64,000 nucleotides of DNA from Treponema sp. (GTDB lineage Bacteria > Spirochaetota > Spirochaetia > Treponematales > Treponemataceae), in assembly GCA_017940005.1 (NCBI GenBank), contig JAGAZO010000021.1, positions 1 through 64,000 of the forward strand, read 5' to 3'. Positions within the stretch are counted from its first letter, which is position 1. Each line of letters begins with the position of its first letter. The notes under the pieces were generated by a model, which saw only the letters and a list, made by a program, of their open reading frames with translations, made no database searches and was not told where the DNA came from. This document shows positions 31,856-41,050 of this stretch, in pieces. A program made the translations under genes and the position numbers.

Positions 31856-33682
31856 ATGGAACATACAAAACGCACTGTCACGTGCGGCGAGCTTTGCAAG
31901 CGTGACGTTGGAAAATCTGTTGTCTTGAATGGATGGGTGCATCGCACGCGCGAATTGGGCGGGCTTACGTTTTTGCTTGTACGCGACCGCTACGGTATTA
32001 CGCAAGTTGTTGTGAGCGATGCTGCGAGCGCGGACGTAAAGCAGACTGCATCGCGCTTAAAAAGCGAGTACTGCATTGCGGTAAGAGGCGTGGTGTGCGC
32101 ACGGCAGGATAAAGATGTCAACAAAGATATGGCTACTGGCGAAATTGAAGTTGCTGCAGATGAATTGTTAATTTTTACAACGTCAGAGCCATTGCCGTTT
32201 GCCATTGACGAAGTGCGTCAAAAAGACGGCACGCTTGTCATTCCGAATGAAGATTTGCGCCTCACATACCGCTATCTCGATTTACGCCGTGCGCCTATGC
32301 AGCATCACATCATGTTGCGCTCACAGGTGACGTTTGCCGTGCGCGAATATTTGACGCAGCAGGGATTTCTCGAAATTGAAACGCCCACGTTTATTAAATC
32401 GACGCCCGAAGGCGCGCGCGACTACCTTGTGCCAAGCCGTGTTCATGCGGGAAAATTTTATTCGTTGCCTCAAAGCCCACAGTTGTACAAGCAGCTGCTC
32501 ATGGTGTCGGGATTTGACAAGTATTTTCAGATTGCGCGCTGTTATCGCGACGAAGATGCGCGCGGCGACAGGCAACCTGAGTTTACGCAGATTGACATGG
32601 AGATGAGTTTTACAAATCGCGAAGAAGTGCTCGACGTTACCGAAGGCATGATGCGCTACGTTTTCAAAAAGACGATGAATGTTGACTTGCCCGCGCGCTT
32701 TGACCGCATTGCGTGGGACGATGCGTTTGATTTGTACGGCACAGACAAGCCTGATTTGCGCTTTGGCTTGCAGTTGCAGGATGCCACGTTTATGGCATCT
32801 CTTTCAGATTTCAATGCGTTTAAAGCGGGAGCGGCAAATGCGGGGCGCACTGTTGCGCGTCATAAGCGGAGCGGGCTCAAGGCGCTCGTTGTCAAAGGTG
32901 TTGCGCAGTCGTACAGCCGCAAAATGATTGAATCGCTCGAAGCAGTTGCAAAGCGGTACAAGGCAAAAGGCCTTGCGTGGATGAAAGTTGGCGACGATGG
33001 AGTATTTGAAGGCGGCATCAGCAAGTTTTTTGCGGGCAAAGAAGCAGAAGTGTGTGAAACGCTCGGCGCAGAAAAAAATGATTTATTGCTGTTTGTGAGC
33101 GATGAAAAATGGCAGGTTGCGTGTACTGCGCTCGGTGCTGTACGCAAGCAGCTTGGCAAAGAGCTTAATCTGTACAATCCGAACGACGAATTCCATTTTG
33201 CATGGATTATCGACTTTCCATATTTTGCGTGGAACGAGGACGAACATACATGGGAGACGGAGCATCATATGTTTACGCTGCCGCAGCAACAATATTGGGA
33301 CACGCTTGAATCGCATCCTGAAGAAGTCAAAGGCGACTTATATGATTTGGTGCTCAACGGCTACGAACTTGCTTCTGGCTCAATGCGTATAAACAATCCC
33401 GAATTGCAAAAGCGCGTGTTTAAAATGGTGGGGTACAGTGAAGAGCGCGCGCAAAAGGCGTTTGGCTTTTTGGTGCAGGCGTTCAAATTTGGCGCGCCGC
33501 CGCACGGAGGCATTGCGCCCGGTCTCGACCGCCTTGTCATGATAATGGAGCATGAGGAGAGCATCCATGAAGTGATTGCGTTTCCCAAAAACAACATGGC
33601 GCAAAATCCTATGGACGACAGTCCGAGCGCAGTTGACAAAAAACAGCTTGATGAGCTGCATATCACATGCATGGAAGCATGA
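31856..33682 (+). CDS. aspS: Aspartyl-tRNA synthetase
   Basis: The 608-residue enzyme charges tRNA-Asp. It has the N-terminal anticodon-binding OB fold (VVLNGWVHRTRELGGLTFLL, 20 residues), class II motif 2 (FQIARCYRDEDARGDRQPEF, 20 residues), the bacterial GAD insertion domain (about residues 290-420), and motif 3 GIAPGLDRLVMI. The length is that of bacterial AspRS, unlike the archaeal-type PheT nearby. The start at 31856 has no Shine-Dalgarno and sits 7 nt after a -10 box, suggesting a leaderless mRNA; an in-frame TTG at 31829 lies inside the promoter. Confidence 0.97.
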   Translation: MEHTKRTVTCGELCKRDVGKSVVLNGWVHRTRELGGLTFLLVRDRYGITQVVVSDAASADVKQTASRLKSEYCIAVRGVVCARQDKDVNKDMATGEIEVAADELLIFTTSEPLPFAIDEVRQKDGTLVIPNEDLRLTYRYLDLRRAPMQHHIMLRSQVTFAVREYLTQQGFLEIETPTFIKSTPEGARDYLVPSRVHAGKFYSLPQSPQLYKQLLMVSGFDKYFQIARCYRDEDARGDRQPEFTQIDMEMSFTNREEVLDVTEGMMRYVFKKTMNVDLPARFDRIAWDDAFDLYGTDKPDLRFGLQLQDATFMASLSDFNAFKAGAANAGRTVARHKRSGLKALVVKGVAQSYSRKMIESLEAVAKRYKAKGLAWMKVGDDGVFEGGISKFFAGKEAEVCETLGAEKNDLLLFVSDEKWQVACTALGAVRKQLGKELNLYNPNDEFHFAWIIDFPYFAWNEDEHTWETEHHMFTLPQQQYWDTLESHPEEVKGDLYDLVLNGYELASGSMRINNPELQKRVFKMVGYSEERAQKAFGFLVQAFKFGAPPHGGIAPGLDRLVMIMEHEESIHEVIAFPKNNMAQNPMDDSPSAVDKKQLDELHITCMEA

Positions 33683-33833
33683 CGCGCGGTTTCTTATTCG
33701 CTCGTTTAAAGTGTGACATAGTGTTTGCATAAAAGCGTTGAACACGAGGCGTAACTATACAGGAAATGCATGAAAAACAGTGCACAGGAACAGCATGATA
33801 GATAAAGAACATAGTGCAATATTCTCCTCATTG

Positions 33834-33861
33834 TTGATTTTTTCTGACAGTCATGTATAAT
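33834..33861 (+). promoter_or_regulatory. Sigma70-type promoter for the duplicated-domain secreted protein
   Basis: TTGATT at 33834-33839 and a perfect TATAAT at 33856-33861 are 16 bp apart. It lies about 150 bp after the aspS stop, so the secreted protein and the phosphatase-like lipoprotein form their own unit. Confidence 0.65.
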
Positions 33862-33894
33862 GAAGAAAAGTTATAACCTTGAGGAGGAATTATT

Positions 33895-34635
33895 GTGAAA
33901 AAACTGATTCCTGTTGCAACAGTAATTGCAGCTCTTATGTGTATTTCTGCTACAGCACAAGATGTTCCCGCATTTGACAATCCTCGCGCAGTTGTGCTTG
34001 ACACATCTACAGTGCCAGGCAGCATGAAAGACAACGTAAAGCTTATCAATCTGTCTGAAGATGAAAACATCAGCTTTACCGTGCATGCGTATGTGCAAAA
34101 ATCGAAAAACAAACCAGGCGAATGGCAAACATACGGCAGTGGTTATCTCAAAGAGTTTTATGACGGCGATACAATCGATTCGCCGCTCGAAGACAAAATT
34201 AAGAACATCAGATATTTTGCCATCGCTCCCGATGCAAAAGGCGACTACAAATACACAATCGAAAAAAAACGCAACGACTTATACATCAATGTCTTTTCTG
34301 CAAATGAATCAAAAGATGAAAGCTATAAAAGAACTGCATACATTTTTAATGTGCAAGAAGTTCCCGGCGTATTCAAAGACAATTTCAAATTTAGTTGCAA
34401 AACGCAAGACACGAATATTTCATTCACCGTGTATGTATTCAACGACAAAAATGAAAAATGGCAAAAAGCTGGCGTTGGCACTTTGAAAGGTTTTGGCGAC
34501 ACAGATACTGTCAGTTCGCCGCTTAAAGGCACATTGCACAATTACACGTATGTTGGCATCGTTTCGCGCAACGGAAAAGCATACACATACGATGTGACAA
34601 AAGCAAACAACGATATAATCATCACTGTAAAATAG
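33895..34635 (+). CDS. Secreted protein with two copies of a beta domain, unknown function
   Basis: The 246-residue protein starts with GTG behind GAGGAGG and has a clear signal peptide (cleavage after ATAQ, residue 22 or so), so it is exported to the periplasm or surface. The mature part is an internal duplication of about 100 residues. The first half shows DNVKLINLSEDENISFTVHA and SPLEDKIKNIRYFAI; the second shows DNFKFSCKTQDTNISFTVYV and SPLKGTLHNYTYVGI. Each starts with a V-PG-xKDN turn. I do not recognise the family. It is 32 bp from a lipoprotein gene with a phosphatase motif and is probably co-transcribed. Confidence 0.8.
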   Translation: MKKLIPVATVIAALMCISATAQDVPAFDNPRAVVLDTSTVPGSMKDNVKLINLSEDENISFTVHAYVQKSKNKPGEWQTYGSGYLKEFYDGDTIDSPLEDKIKNIRYFAIAPDAKGDYKYTIEKKRNDLYINVFSANESKDESYKRTAYIFNVQEVPGVFKDNFKFSCKTQDTNISFTVYVFNDKNEKWQKAGVGTLKGFGDTDTVSSPLKGTLHNYTYVGIVSRNGKAYTYDVTKANNDIIITVK

Positions 34636-34667
34636 CGTTTAATTAGTTTAATAAATTGGAGGAAATT

Positions 34668-35846
34668 ATGAAAAAACTTTCAACTGTTTTGTTTGCGGCG
34701 CTGATGCTCGCGCTCACAGTTTCGTGCGCATCAACTGGAGGCACACAAAAAACTGCTGCGGCAAAATCGCTTTCTGTAAAAGCGCAGATGACTGCCGTTA
34801 CGGAAATTGACAAATACGGCGACATTCGCCTATCCGTCACAACAAAAGATTTGCTCGACGCAGGATTCGACTACGCAGATGTTGTCTCTGTCAAATTCCT
34901 TGACAAAGCGCTTGAGCTGCCGCTTATTCCTGCATACCGCTATGTTGCGGCAAAAGGAAGTGCGCTCGTTGCGTTCAAAGACCAGCTGGAACGCGCCGCA
35001 GAGCTTGAAATTTTCAACGGCAGTTTTGCAGACACGTACAACGTTGCAACAAAAACGACGAACGAAGATAAATCATTTTATTGGACGGCGAACAGCGGCG
35101 TTGCATTTCCAGTGAATGTAGAAATCTCGCTTGCAAAAAAACAAGGTTACTACAAAGATTACCTCGTGTTTGATTTGAATCGCACGAACGACCGCAACAA
35201 CTACGCGAACTTGTCCGACGAACAGTTTGCAAACTTCCGCGAGGTGACAACAAGCGGCATGGGTGCAAAAAAACTTTACCGCGCGTCGAGCCCCGTGAAT
35301 CCAGAAATCGGACGCAATACATATGCAGACAAAGCCGCGCAAAATGCAGCTGTGAAAACATTTATGAATTTGGCAGACAGCAAAGCGGCAGCAGAAAAAT
35401 ATGCGGGCTATGATGCGTCGTATTACTCACAGCAGCATGTTGTGTTTCTTGGGCTTGGCGTTGACTTTACTTTACAAGCAAACCGCGACGGACTTGCAGA
35501 AGGCTTGCGCTTCTTTGCCGCAAACGACGCGCCGTATCTTGTGCACTGCAACGAAGGGCAAGACCGCGCAGGTTTTGTTTCCGCCGTGCTTGAATGTTTG
35601 ATGGGCGCTTCTCTTGCAGAAGTAAAAACAGATTACATGACCACATACGAAAATTATTACGGCGTAAAGAAAGGCACAGACCAGTACAACGCTATCTCTG
35701 AAAATATCGAAAAAAATCTGCGTACTGCGTTTGACGTGCAAAACCTCGCATCAATAAATTTGAGCAATGCCGCTACAGCGTATCTTAAAGAAATAGGCTT
35801 GACTGACGGCGAAATTGCAACGCTCAAACAAAAGCTCGGCAAGTAG
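34668..35846 (+). CDS. Lipoprotein with a tyrosine/dual-specificity phosphatase domain
   Basis: The 392-residue product has a lipobox (TVSC, Cys near residue 20) and the phosphatase signature HCNEGQDRAG (CX5R loop: Cys294 and Arg300). LYRASSP upstream is the usual lead-in of the bacterial Y_phosphatase3/DSP-like group. A lipid-anchored enzyme of this kind works outside the inner membrane; substrates could be host phosphoproteins, phosphoinositides or phytate-like sugars. The general acid Asp is not certain. GGAGG lies 7 nt before the ATG at 34668. It is the second gene of a two-gene unit. A weak hairpin (CCCCGTCGC-TCT-GCGTCGGGG, 35872-35892) follows. Confidence 0.8.
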   Translation: MKKLSTVLFAALMLALTVSCASTGGTQKTAAAKSLSVKAQMTAVTEIDKYGDIRLSVTTKDLLDAGFDYADVVSVKFLDKALELPLIPAYRYVAAKGSALVAFKDQLERAAELEIFNGSFADTYNVATKTTNEDKSFYWTANSGVAFPVNVEISLAKKQGYYKDYLVFDLNRTNDRNNYANLSDEQFANFREVTTSGMGAKKLYRASSPVNPEIGRNTYADKAAQNAAVKTFMNLADSKAAAEKYAGYDASYYSQQHVVFLGLGVDFTLQANRDGLAEGLRFFAANDAPYLVHCNEGQDRAGFVSAVLECLMGASLAEVKTDYMTTYENYYGVKKGTDQYNAISENIEKNLRTAFDVQNLASINLSNAATAYLKEIGLTDGEIATLKQKLGK

Positions 35847-36215
35847 TGTTATTCGTGCGGATGATGTAATGCCCCGTCGCTCTGCGTCGGGGTTCATTCA
35901 TTTGGGCGTATCCGCGTGGCGGTTTCTACAAGAGCAACGAACGATGCACAACGCAAGTGCCGCGCGCGGGCTTTTTACAGTTGCAGTATGCTTTGCGCAT
36001 TTGCACTAAATTATCATACTCATGAGAATTCTGTTTTTTTATTTGCCTTTATGTAGAAAAATCAGTATATTTGTAGTAATTACAAATTTGCGGTGTACAA
36101 CTTTCCTTTTCCATGTCTGTTAGTCATGTCAGCAAACAGCGTTGAGAGGAAAACATTTTTAGTTGTGGCATGTTTTGTACATTGACAAATTTTAATAATT
36201 TTATGAGGTTTTATT
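35847..36215. other. Gap between phosphatase lipoprotein and trxA
   Basis: No gene is seen. It holds the hairpin at 35872-35892, a short G+C-rich palindrome followed by five T near 35959-35976 (possible terminator of the phosphatase unit), and a 7-bp palindrome ATTTGTA-GTAAT-TACAAAT at 36069-36087 that could be an operator for trxA. The promoter of trxA is not clear; TTGACA at about 36182 is too close to the start to serve as its -35. Confidence 0.4.
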
Positions 36216-36527
36216 ATGGAATTGACATTGACAAGTGAAAATTTTAAAAGCGAAGTGCTTGAGTCAAATGTACCGGTATTGGTTGACTTTTGGGCGACGT
36301 GGTGCGGACCATGCCAGATGATGGGTCCCGTCGTTGCAGAAATTGCAGAAGAGAAACAGGGCACGCTCAAAGTTGGTAAAGTAAACGTTGACGAGCAGGA
36401 AGCGCTTGCAGCAGAATACAAAGTAATGAGCATTCCTACATTCATTTTGTTTAAAGACGGAAAGGTGGCAGGTCAAGTCATCGGCGGAAGAGGCAAAGAC
36501 GATTTGCTTAAATCGCTTGGAGTATGA
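36216..36527 (+). CDS. trxA: Thioredoxin
   Basis: This 103-residue cytosolic redox protein reduces disulfides in other proteins. The active site is WCGPC ([15 protein letters not shown]), and the cis-proline segment [11 protein letters not shown] is present. There is no signal peptide. GAGG lies 7-8 nt before the ATG. Its stop overlaps the DTW-protein start by 4 nt (ATGA), so the two are coupled. Thioredoxin reductase is not in the window. Confidence 0.96.
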   Translation: MELTLTSENFKSEVLESNVPVLVDFWATWCGPCQMMGPVVAEIAEEKQGTLKVGKVNVDEQEALAAEYKVMSIPTFILFKDGKVAGQVIGGRGKDDLLKSLGV

Positions 36528-37213
36528 GCGAGCGCTGCTACAAGTGTTTTCGCCCGCTGTCCCACTGCTTGTGCTCGTATGCAACGCCTGTAGATTGTGG
36601 CATAAAGTTTGTATTACTCATGCATCCAAAAGAAGCAAAGCGCGAGCGCACAGGCACAGGACATCTTGCGCACATTACGCTTACAGGATCGGAAATTCTT
36701 GTAGGGCTTGATTTTTCTCAAAACGCGCGGCTACAAGAATTGCTGTGCGACAGGCAATTCTTGCCCGTGTTGCTTTATCCGGGGAACGACACGTGGACTG
36801 CTGGAAGCGCGGAGCTTGCAACTGCGCTCGGCAAAAATACACAGCACGCAAGAACGTTGCTCGTGCTTGTTATTGATGCGACATGGTTTTGCTCGCGCAA
36901 AGTGATTGAGCACAGTCCGTTTTTGCTCGATTTGCCGCGCATTTCGTTTTCGGGAAGCTATCGCTCGGAATTTACGTTCAAGCGCGAGCCGCGATCTGAA
37001 TATATTTCAACGATTGAATCGTGCTATTATCTTATCAAGGAATTGCAAGCTGCCGCGCTCGTGCCGCGCAACATAAATGCATTGCCGCTTATGACAGTGT
37101 TCCGCAAAATGGTTGCCGCGCAGATTCAGGCGCAAAACGACCGTATTGATGGCAAGCTACCCAACACGCATGCGTACAATTGGAAGTACACTAAAAAGTT
37201 TGGAGAGCCGTGA
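36524..37213 (+). CDS. DTW-domain tRNA-uridine aminocarboxypropyltransferase (TapT-like)
   Basis: The 229-residue protein has the N-terminal zinc motif [13 protein letters not shown] and the DTW-family core ([12 protein letters not shown]). DTW proteins transfer the 3-amino-3-carboxypropyl group of SAM to uridine in tRNA (acp3U). The middle [20 protein letters not shown] (20 residues) is also typical. The start overlaps the trxA stop. The link to thioredoxin may be operon convenience only. Length agrees with the family (about 200-240). Confidence 0.85.
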   Translation: MSERCYKCFRPLSHCLCSYATPVDCGIKFVLLMHPKEAKRERTGTGHLAHITLTGSEILVGLDFSQNARLQELLCDRQFLPVLLYPGNDTWTAGSAELATALGKNTQHARTLLVLVIDATWFCSRKVIEHSPFLLDLPRISFSGSYRSEFTFKREPRSEYISTIESCYYLIKELQAAALVPRNINALPLMTVFRKMVAAQIQAQNDRIDGKLPNTHAYNWKYTKKFGEP

Positions 37214-37471
37214 TATAGTTTATATATAATCACAAAGCTACGCGATTTTGTGTTACAACAACGTGTAACTGCGTGCGGTGCAATCAGTGAATGCGACAGT
37301 GCAACATACTGCAAGTGTAAAAAACATATAGTTATTGGCAATAATATATATTTTTCTTTTTGATAAAAAATTTTTTTACAAAGTGTAACAATTTTCATAT
37401 GGACGTGGTTTAGATATATACAACTACACCTCGTTTTAGGTGCAGTTGTTCTATAAGAAATTGCATGCTTC
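37214..37471. other. Gap before the zinc operon
   Basis: No gene is seen in this A+T-rich stretch. Two hairpins are present: CACAAA/TTTTGTG near 37231-37251, and AACTACACCT (37422-37431) pairing with AGGTGCAGTT (37438-37447) with one mismatch, followed by GTTCTAT. The second may terminate the trxA unit, though its T run is poor. Confidence 0.4.
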
Positions 37472-37533
37472 TTGACTTTTTTCTGACGCAATCGCTACAA
37501 TGTTGGTTCATAAATACGTGTTTAGAAGTATTT
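37472..37533 (+). promoter_or_regulatory. Promoter and possible metal-regulator operator of the zinc operon
   Basis: TTGACT at 37472-37477 and TACAAT at 37496-37501 are 18 bp apart, so transcription starts near 37508. Directly over the start region lies TAAATAC-N10-GTATTTA (37511-37534), a 7-bp inverted repeat in the right place for a repressor such as Zur or a DtxR/TroR-type protein. The operator assignment is inference. Confidence 0.5.
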
Positions 37534-37544
37534 AAGGAAACAGA

Positions 37545-37829
37545 ATGTATAATAGACGTACACTTTTTGCTGCCGTGCTTATGCTAGCAACTCTTTGCCT
37601 TTCTCTGCTGTTTATTGCAGTGCATGCTGATCATGATTGTATCGGCGAAGATTGCCCTGTGTGCGCAGTTATCCGTATTGTACACTCATGTTTGCATAGC
37701 ATTAATACCAATACGGTTGCATCTTTTATAAAACATTCATTTTTCATTTTGCATATTGTGCTTTTATGCGTATTTATAGCGTTTGTTCGCGCAACACCGG
37801 TAACACAAAAAGTAAAATTGAATACATGA
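37545..37829 (+). CDS. Small membrane protein with a Cys/His metal-binding loop
   Basis: The 94-residue protein has two hydrophobic helices (about 7-26 and 62-83). Between them an outside-facing loop begins HADHDCIGEDCPVC, where three Cys, two His and acidic residues could bind zinc. AAGGAAACAG precedes the ATG. It is the first gene of the zinc-uptake operon, 63 bp before the ZnuA-like gene. Its role may be to pass metal to the binding protein or to sense it; no function is established for it here. Similar short proteins beside zinc transporters are familiar from Firmicutes, as far as I recall. Confidence 0.75.
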   Translation: MYNRRTLFAAVLMLATLCLSLLFIAVHADHDCIGEDCPVCAVIRIVHSCLHSINTNTVASFIKHSFFILHIVLLCVFIAFVRATPVTQKVKLNT

Positions 37830-37892
37830 CAACTCTCTATAAATTATCACAATTTATTTTCTCATCATATGTTAATTATAGGAGTTATTATC

Positions 37893-39398
37893 ATGAAAAA
37901 AATTCTTGCGGTCATTATGACCGTTGCGATGCTGTTTTTTAGTGTCGCTTGTACTAAAACGAAGAGCGTTGACGATGGAAAGCTTAAAATCGTCACAACT
38001 ATTTTTCCTGAATACGATTGGGTTCGCGAAATCATGGGCGAACAGGCAAAACATGCAGATATTACATTGCTGCTGGACAACGGTGTAGATTTGCATAGCT
38101 TTCAGCCGACAGCAAAAGACATTACAAAGATTGCAAATGCAGATTTGTTCATCTACGTTGGCGGTGAGAGCGACGAATGGGTTGAAGACGCGCTTGCAGA
38201 ATCAGTTAATAAAAATATGAAAGTGATAAATTTGCTTGAAGTGATGGGTGAGCGCGCAAAAGAAGAAGAGCTTGTTGAAGGAATGGAAGAAGGTCATAGC
38301 CATCACCACCATCATCATCATCATGATTTTGCTGACAGCGATGTAAAAGACAGAACGCTTTCAGAGTGGGCGGGCAGCTGGCAATCCGTGTATCCCTATC
38401 TGCTTGACGGAACATTGGACAAAGTGATGGAACACAAAGCAGAAGAAAATGGCGACAGAACTGCAAAAGAATACAAAGACTACTATGCCACGGGCTACAA
38501 GACAGACGTTGGAACAATCAATATAGATGAAACATCTATTGAATTTGTTAATGGAACCAAGCGCGATAAAGCTGTATACAAATACAGCGGGTTTTACATC
38601 AGGACAAGCCCAAGCGGTTCGCGCCAGGCGCGCTACAAATTTGAAAAAGCGGAGGCAGGCGGCGATGCGCCTCGATACGTTGTATTCAGTGACCATGAAA
38701 TCGCGCCTACAACGCCAGAGCATTTCCATCTCTACTGGGGCAACAGCAGTTTTGAGCCGCTTGTAAATGAAGCGACCAATTTCCCAACATACTACCCTGC
38801 GTCATTGAGCAAGCAGGAGATTGTTGACGAAATGATTGGACATGACCATGGACACGAAGCTGAATACGACGAGCATGTGTGGCTTTCGCTGCGAAACGCA
38901 CAAGTTTTGTGTGCCGCCATTGCAGACGCGTTGTGCGAGCTTGACAAAGAAAATACCACCGCATACATGGCAAATTATATTGCATATAGGGAAAAGCTTG
39001 CAGCAGTTGACCGCGAGTACATGACAGCAATCAATGCGTCAAAGCGCGGCACACTTCTGTTTGGCGACCGCTTCCCATTCCGCTATCTTGTGGACGACTA
39101 CGGGCTGAATTATTATGCGGCATTCTCAGGCTGTTCCGCAGAAACAGAAGCAAGCTTTAAAACAATCGCATTCCTTGCTGGCAAAGTTGATGAGCTTGAC
39201 TTACAGTCTATATGCACAATAGAAAGCGGCGACAAAAAAATTGCGCGTACTATTGTTGAAAACAGCAAAGAAAAATCTGCCAATATCATAACGCTTGATT
39301 CCATGCAGTCTACAACGATGAACGATATCAAAAATGGCGCGACATATCTAGGCATTATGGAGCAAAATCTTGCGGAATTGAAGTTGGCGCTCAACTAA
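37893..39398 (+). CDS. znuA: Zinc-binding lipoprotein: ZnuA with a ZinT domain nested in its His-rich loop
   Basis: The 501-residue lipoprotein (lipobox SVAC, Cys20) is the zinc-binding subunit of the ABC importer. Residues 30-125 are the ZnuA N-lobe (LLDNGVDLHSFQPT). Then comes a His-rich loop with eight consecutive His (137-144). A full ZinT domain (about 151-316; WAGSWQSVYPYL, EHFHLYWGN) follows, then a second His patch (GHDHGHEAEYDEHVW) and the C-lobe. In AdcA-type proteins ZinT is a C-terminal addition; here it interrupts ZnuA. The third ligand region reads FGDRFPFRYL, with Asp where many ZnuA have His. AGGAG 9 nt upstream selects the ATG at 37893. Confidence 0.93.
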   Translation: MKKILAVIMTVAMLFFSVACTKTKSVDDGKLKIVTTIFPEYDWVREIMGEQAKHADITLLLDNGVDLHSFQPTAKDITKIANADLFIYVGGESDEWVEDALAESVNKNMKVINLLEVMGERAKEEELVEGMEEGHSHHHHHHHHDFADSDVKDRTLSEWAGSWQSVYPYLLDGTLDKVMEHKAEENGDRTAKEYKDYYATGYKTDVGTINIDETSIEFVNGTKRDKAVYKYSGFYIRTSPSGSRQARYKFEKAEAGGDAPRYVVFSDHEIAPTTPEHFHLYWGNSSFEPLVNEATNFPTYYPASLSKQEIVDEMIGHDHGHEAEYDEHVWLSLRNAQVLCAAIADALCELDKENTTAYMANYIAYREKLAAVDREYMTAINASKRGTLLFGDRFPFRYLVDDYGLNYYAAFSGCSAETEASFKTIAFLAGKVDELDLQSICTIESGDKKIARTIVENSKEKSANIITLDSMQSTTMNDIKNGATYLGIMEQNLAELKLALN

Positions 39399-39440
39399 AA
39401 TTACATGGGCAGCTTAAAGTTGCCCGTCAGGAGAAATCAT

Positions 39441-40118
39441 ATGGTCTGTTTACGGTGTGAGAACCTTGCGCTTGGCTATGAGTCGCATGTCGTGGTGCAG
39501 AATATTTCCTGCACTGTGAACGCAGGCGATTACTTGTGCATTGTCGGCGAGAACGGTGCGGGAAAAACAACACTGCTGAAAACATTGCTCGGCTTGCAAA
39601 AACCGCTTGCAGGAGCGATTGCAAAAGGCAGCGACTTCAACTTGCAGCGCATCGGGTATCTGCCGCAACAGACTGTCATTCAAAAAGATTTTCCTGCAAC
39701 GGTAGAAGAGATTGTGCGTTCAGGATGCATAAACCGCATGAAGTTTGCGCCGTTCTATCGTGTGCAGGAAAAAACGCGAGCGACGCGCACTATGGAGCAG
39801 CTCGGTATTGCGCATCTTGCAAAACACAGCTACCGAGAGCTTTCGGGCGGACAGCAGCAGCGCGTTCTCCTTGCTCGTGCGTTGTGCGCCACGCAGACAA
39901 TGCTCTTTCTTGACGAGCCTACAGCAGGGCTTGACCCAACTGCAACAGAAGATTTGTATGCGCTTATTGAGCAGTGCAACAAAGACGGACTGACTGTCAT
40001 AATGATTACGCACGACATGAACGCAGCTGTGCGCTATGCAACTCATATTTTGCATATAGGTGCGCAGAGTTTTTTCGGTACAAAAGATGAATTTATACGG
40101 AGCACGCGCCATGAGTGA
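39441..40118 (+). CDS. znuC: Zinc ABC transporter ATP-binding protein
   Basis: The 225-residue ATPase has Walker A (GENGAGKTTLLK), a Q-loop (YLPQQ), the signature LSGGQQQRVLLARAL, Walker B (TMLFLDEPTAG) and the switch His (MITHDM). It powers zinc import with ZnuA and the permease. AGGAG precedes the ATG at 39441 with 7-8 nt spacing; an in-frame ATG at 39405 lacks a site. The stop overlaps the permease gene by 8 nt, a sign of coupling. Specificity for zinc comes from the operon. Confidence 0.95.
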   Translation: MVCLRCENLALGYESHVVVQNISCTVNAGDYLCIVGENGAGKTTLLKTLLGLQKPLAGAIAKGSDFNLQRIGYLPQQTVIQKDFPATVEEIVRSGCINRMKFAPFYRVQEKTRATRTMEQLGIAHLAKHSYRELSGGQQQRVLLARALCATQTMLFLDEPTAGLDPTATEDLYALIEQCNKDGLTVIMITHDMNAAVRYATHILHIGAQSFFGTKDEFIRSTRHE

Positions 40119-40962
40119 AATGATTGAAACATTTGCAATGTATTTTGAATATCCGTTTGTTCGGTATGCGCTCATCACAGGCACGCTTATTGCGCTGTGC
40201 TCGTCGCTTTTAGGAGTCACGCTGGTGTTGCGGCGGTTTTCGTATATTGGCGACGGGCTTTCTCATGTAGCGTTTGGCGCAATGTCGTTTGCAACAGTGC
40301 TCTCTCTCACAAACAAAATGACGTTGGTGCTTCCTGCAACAATTGCATGCGCAGTGCTGCTTTTGTGCGGTGGGCAAAAGCGCAAAATAAAAGGCGATGC
40401 TGCAATCGCCATGATTTCTGTTGCATCGCTTGCAATAGGGTATCTTTTGATGAATTTATTTGCACCGTCGTCAAATCTTTCTGGCGATGTGTGCAGTACG
40501 CTGTTTGGCTCAACGTCAATTCTAACGCTTACAAAAAGCGAAGTGAAAGCGTGCATTATTTTAAGTGTCATTGTAGTGAGCGTGTTTGTACTATGTTACA
40601 ACAGATTGTTTGCAGTCACATTTGATGAAAATTTTGCAAAAGCGACTGGCATGAAGACAGACGCATACAATCTGCTTTTGGCAATCGTGATTGCCGTAAT
40701 CATTGTGCTTGCAATGAATCTTGTCGGCTCGCTTCTTATATCTGCACTCGTCATATTTCCTGCGCTCTCTGCAATGCACCTGTGCAAAAGCTTTAAACGT
40801 GTTACAATATGCTCTGCAATCATCTCAGTGCTGTGCGCTATTTTCGGCATGTTGCTTTCTATCCTTGCAGGAACGCCTGTAGGCTCGACGATTGTGGCAA
40901 TCGATTTGTTTGTGTTCATCTGCTGTTATATCATCGGAGCAGTTGCAAAAAGAAGGCGGTAG
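40111..40962 (+). CDS. znuB: Zinc ABC transporter permease
   Basis: The 283-residue protein has about eight hydrophobic segments, and the ABC-3 family segments RRFSYIGDGLSHVAFGA and LLISALVIFPALSAM. It forms the membrane channel for zinc in the inner membrane. GGAG lies 8 nt before the ATG, which overlaps the end of znuC. It is followed after 88 bp by the Cys-Cys protein gene, still in the same direction, with no terminator between. Confidence 0.95.
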   Translation: MSEMIETFAMYFEYPFVRYALITGTLIALCSSLLGVTLVLRRFSYIGDGLSHVAFGAMSFATVLSLTNKMTLVLPATIACAVLLLCGGQKRKIKGDAAIAMISVASLAIGYLLMNLFAPSSNLSGDVCSTLFGSTSILTLTKSEVKACIILSVIVVSVFVLCYNRLFAVTFDENFAKATGMKTDAYNLLLAIVIAVIIVLAMNLVGSLLISALVIFPALSAMHLCKSFKRVTICSAIISVLCAIFGMLLSILAGTPVGSTIVAIDLFVFICCYIIGAVAKRRR

Positions 40963-41050
40963 ATTGTGTTGCAAACGCAGAAGTTTGCGTAAGATTTCTG
41001 CACACAATGGACAAGCACTCTGAACAGATTATAATTCAAAGGTGAAAACA

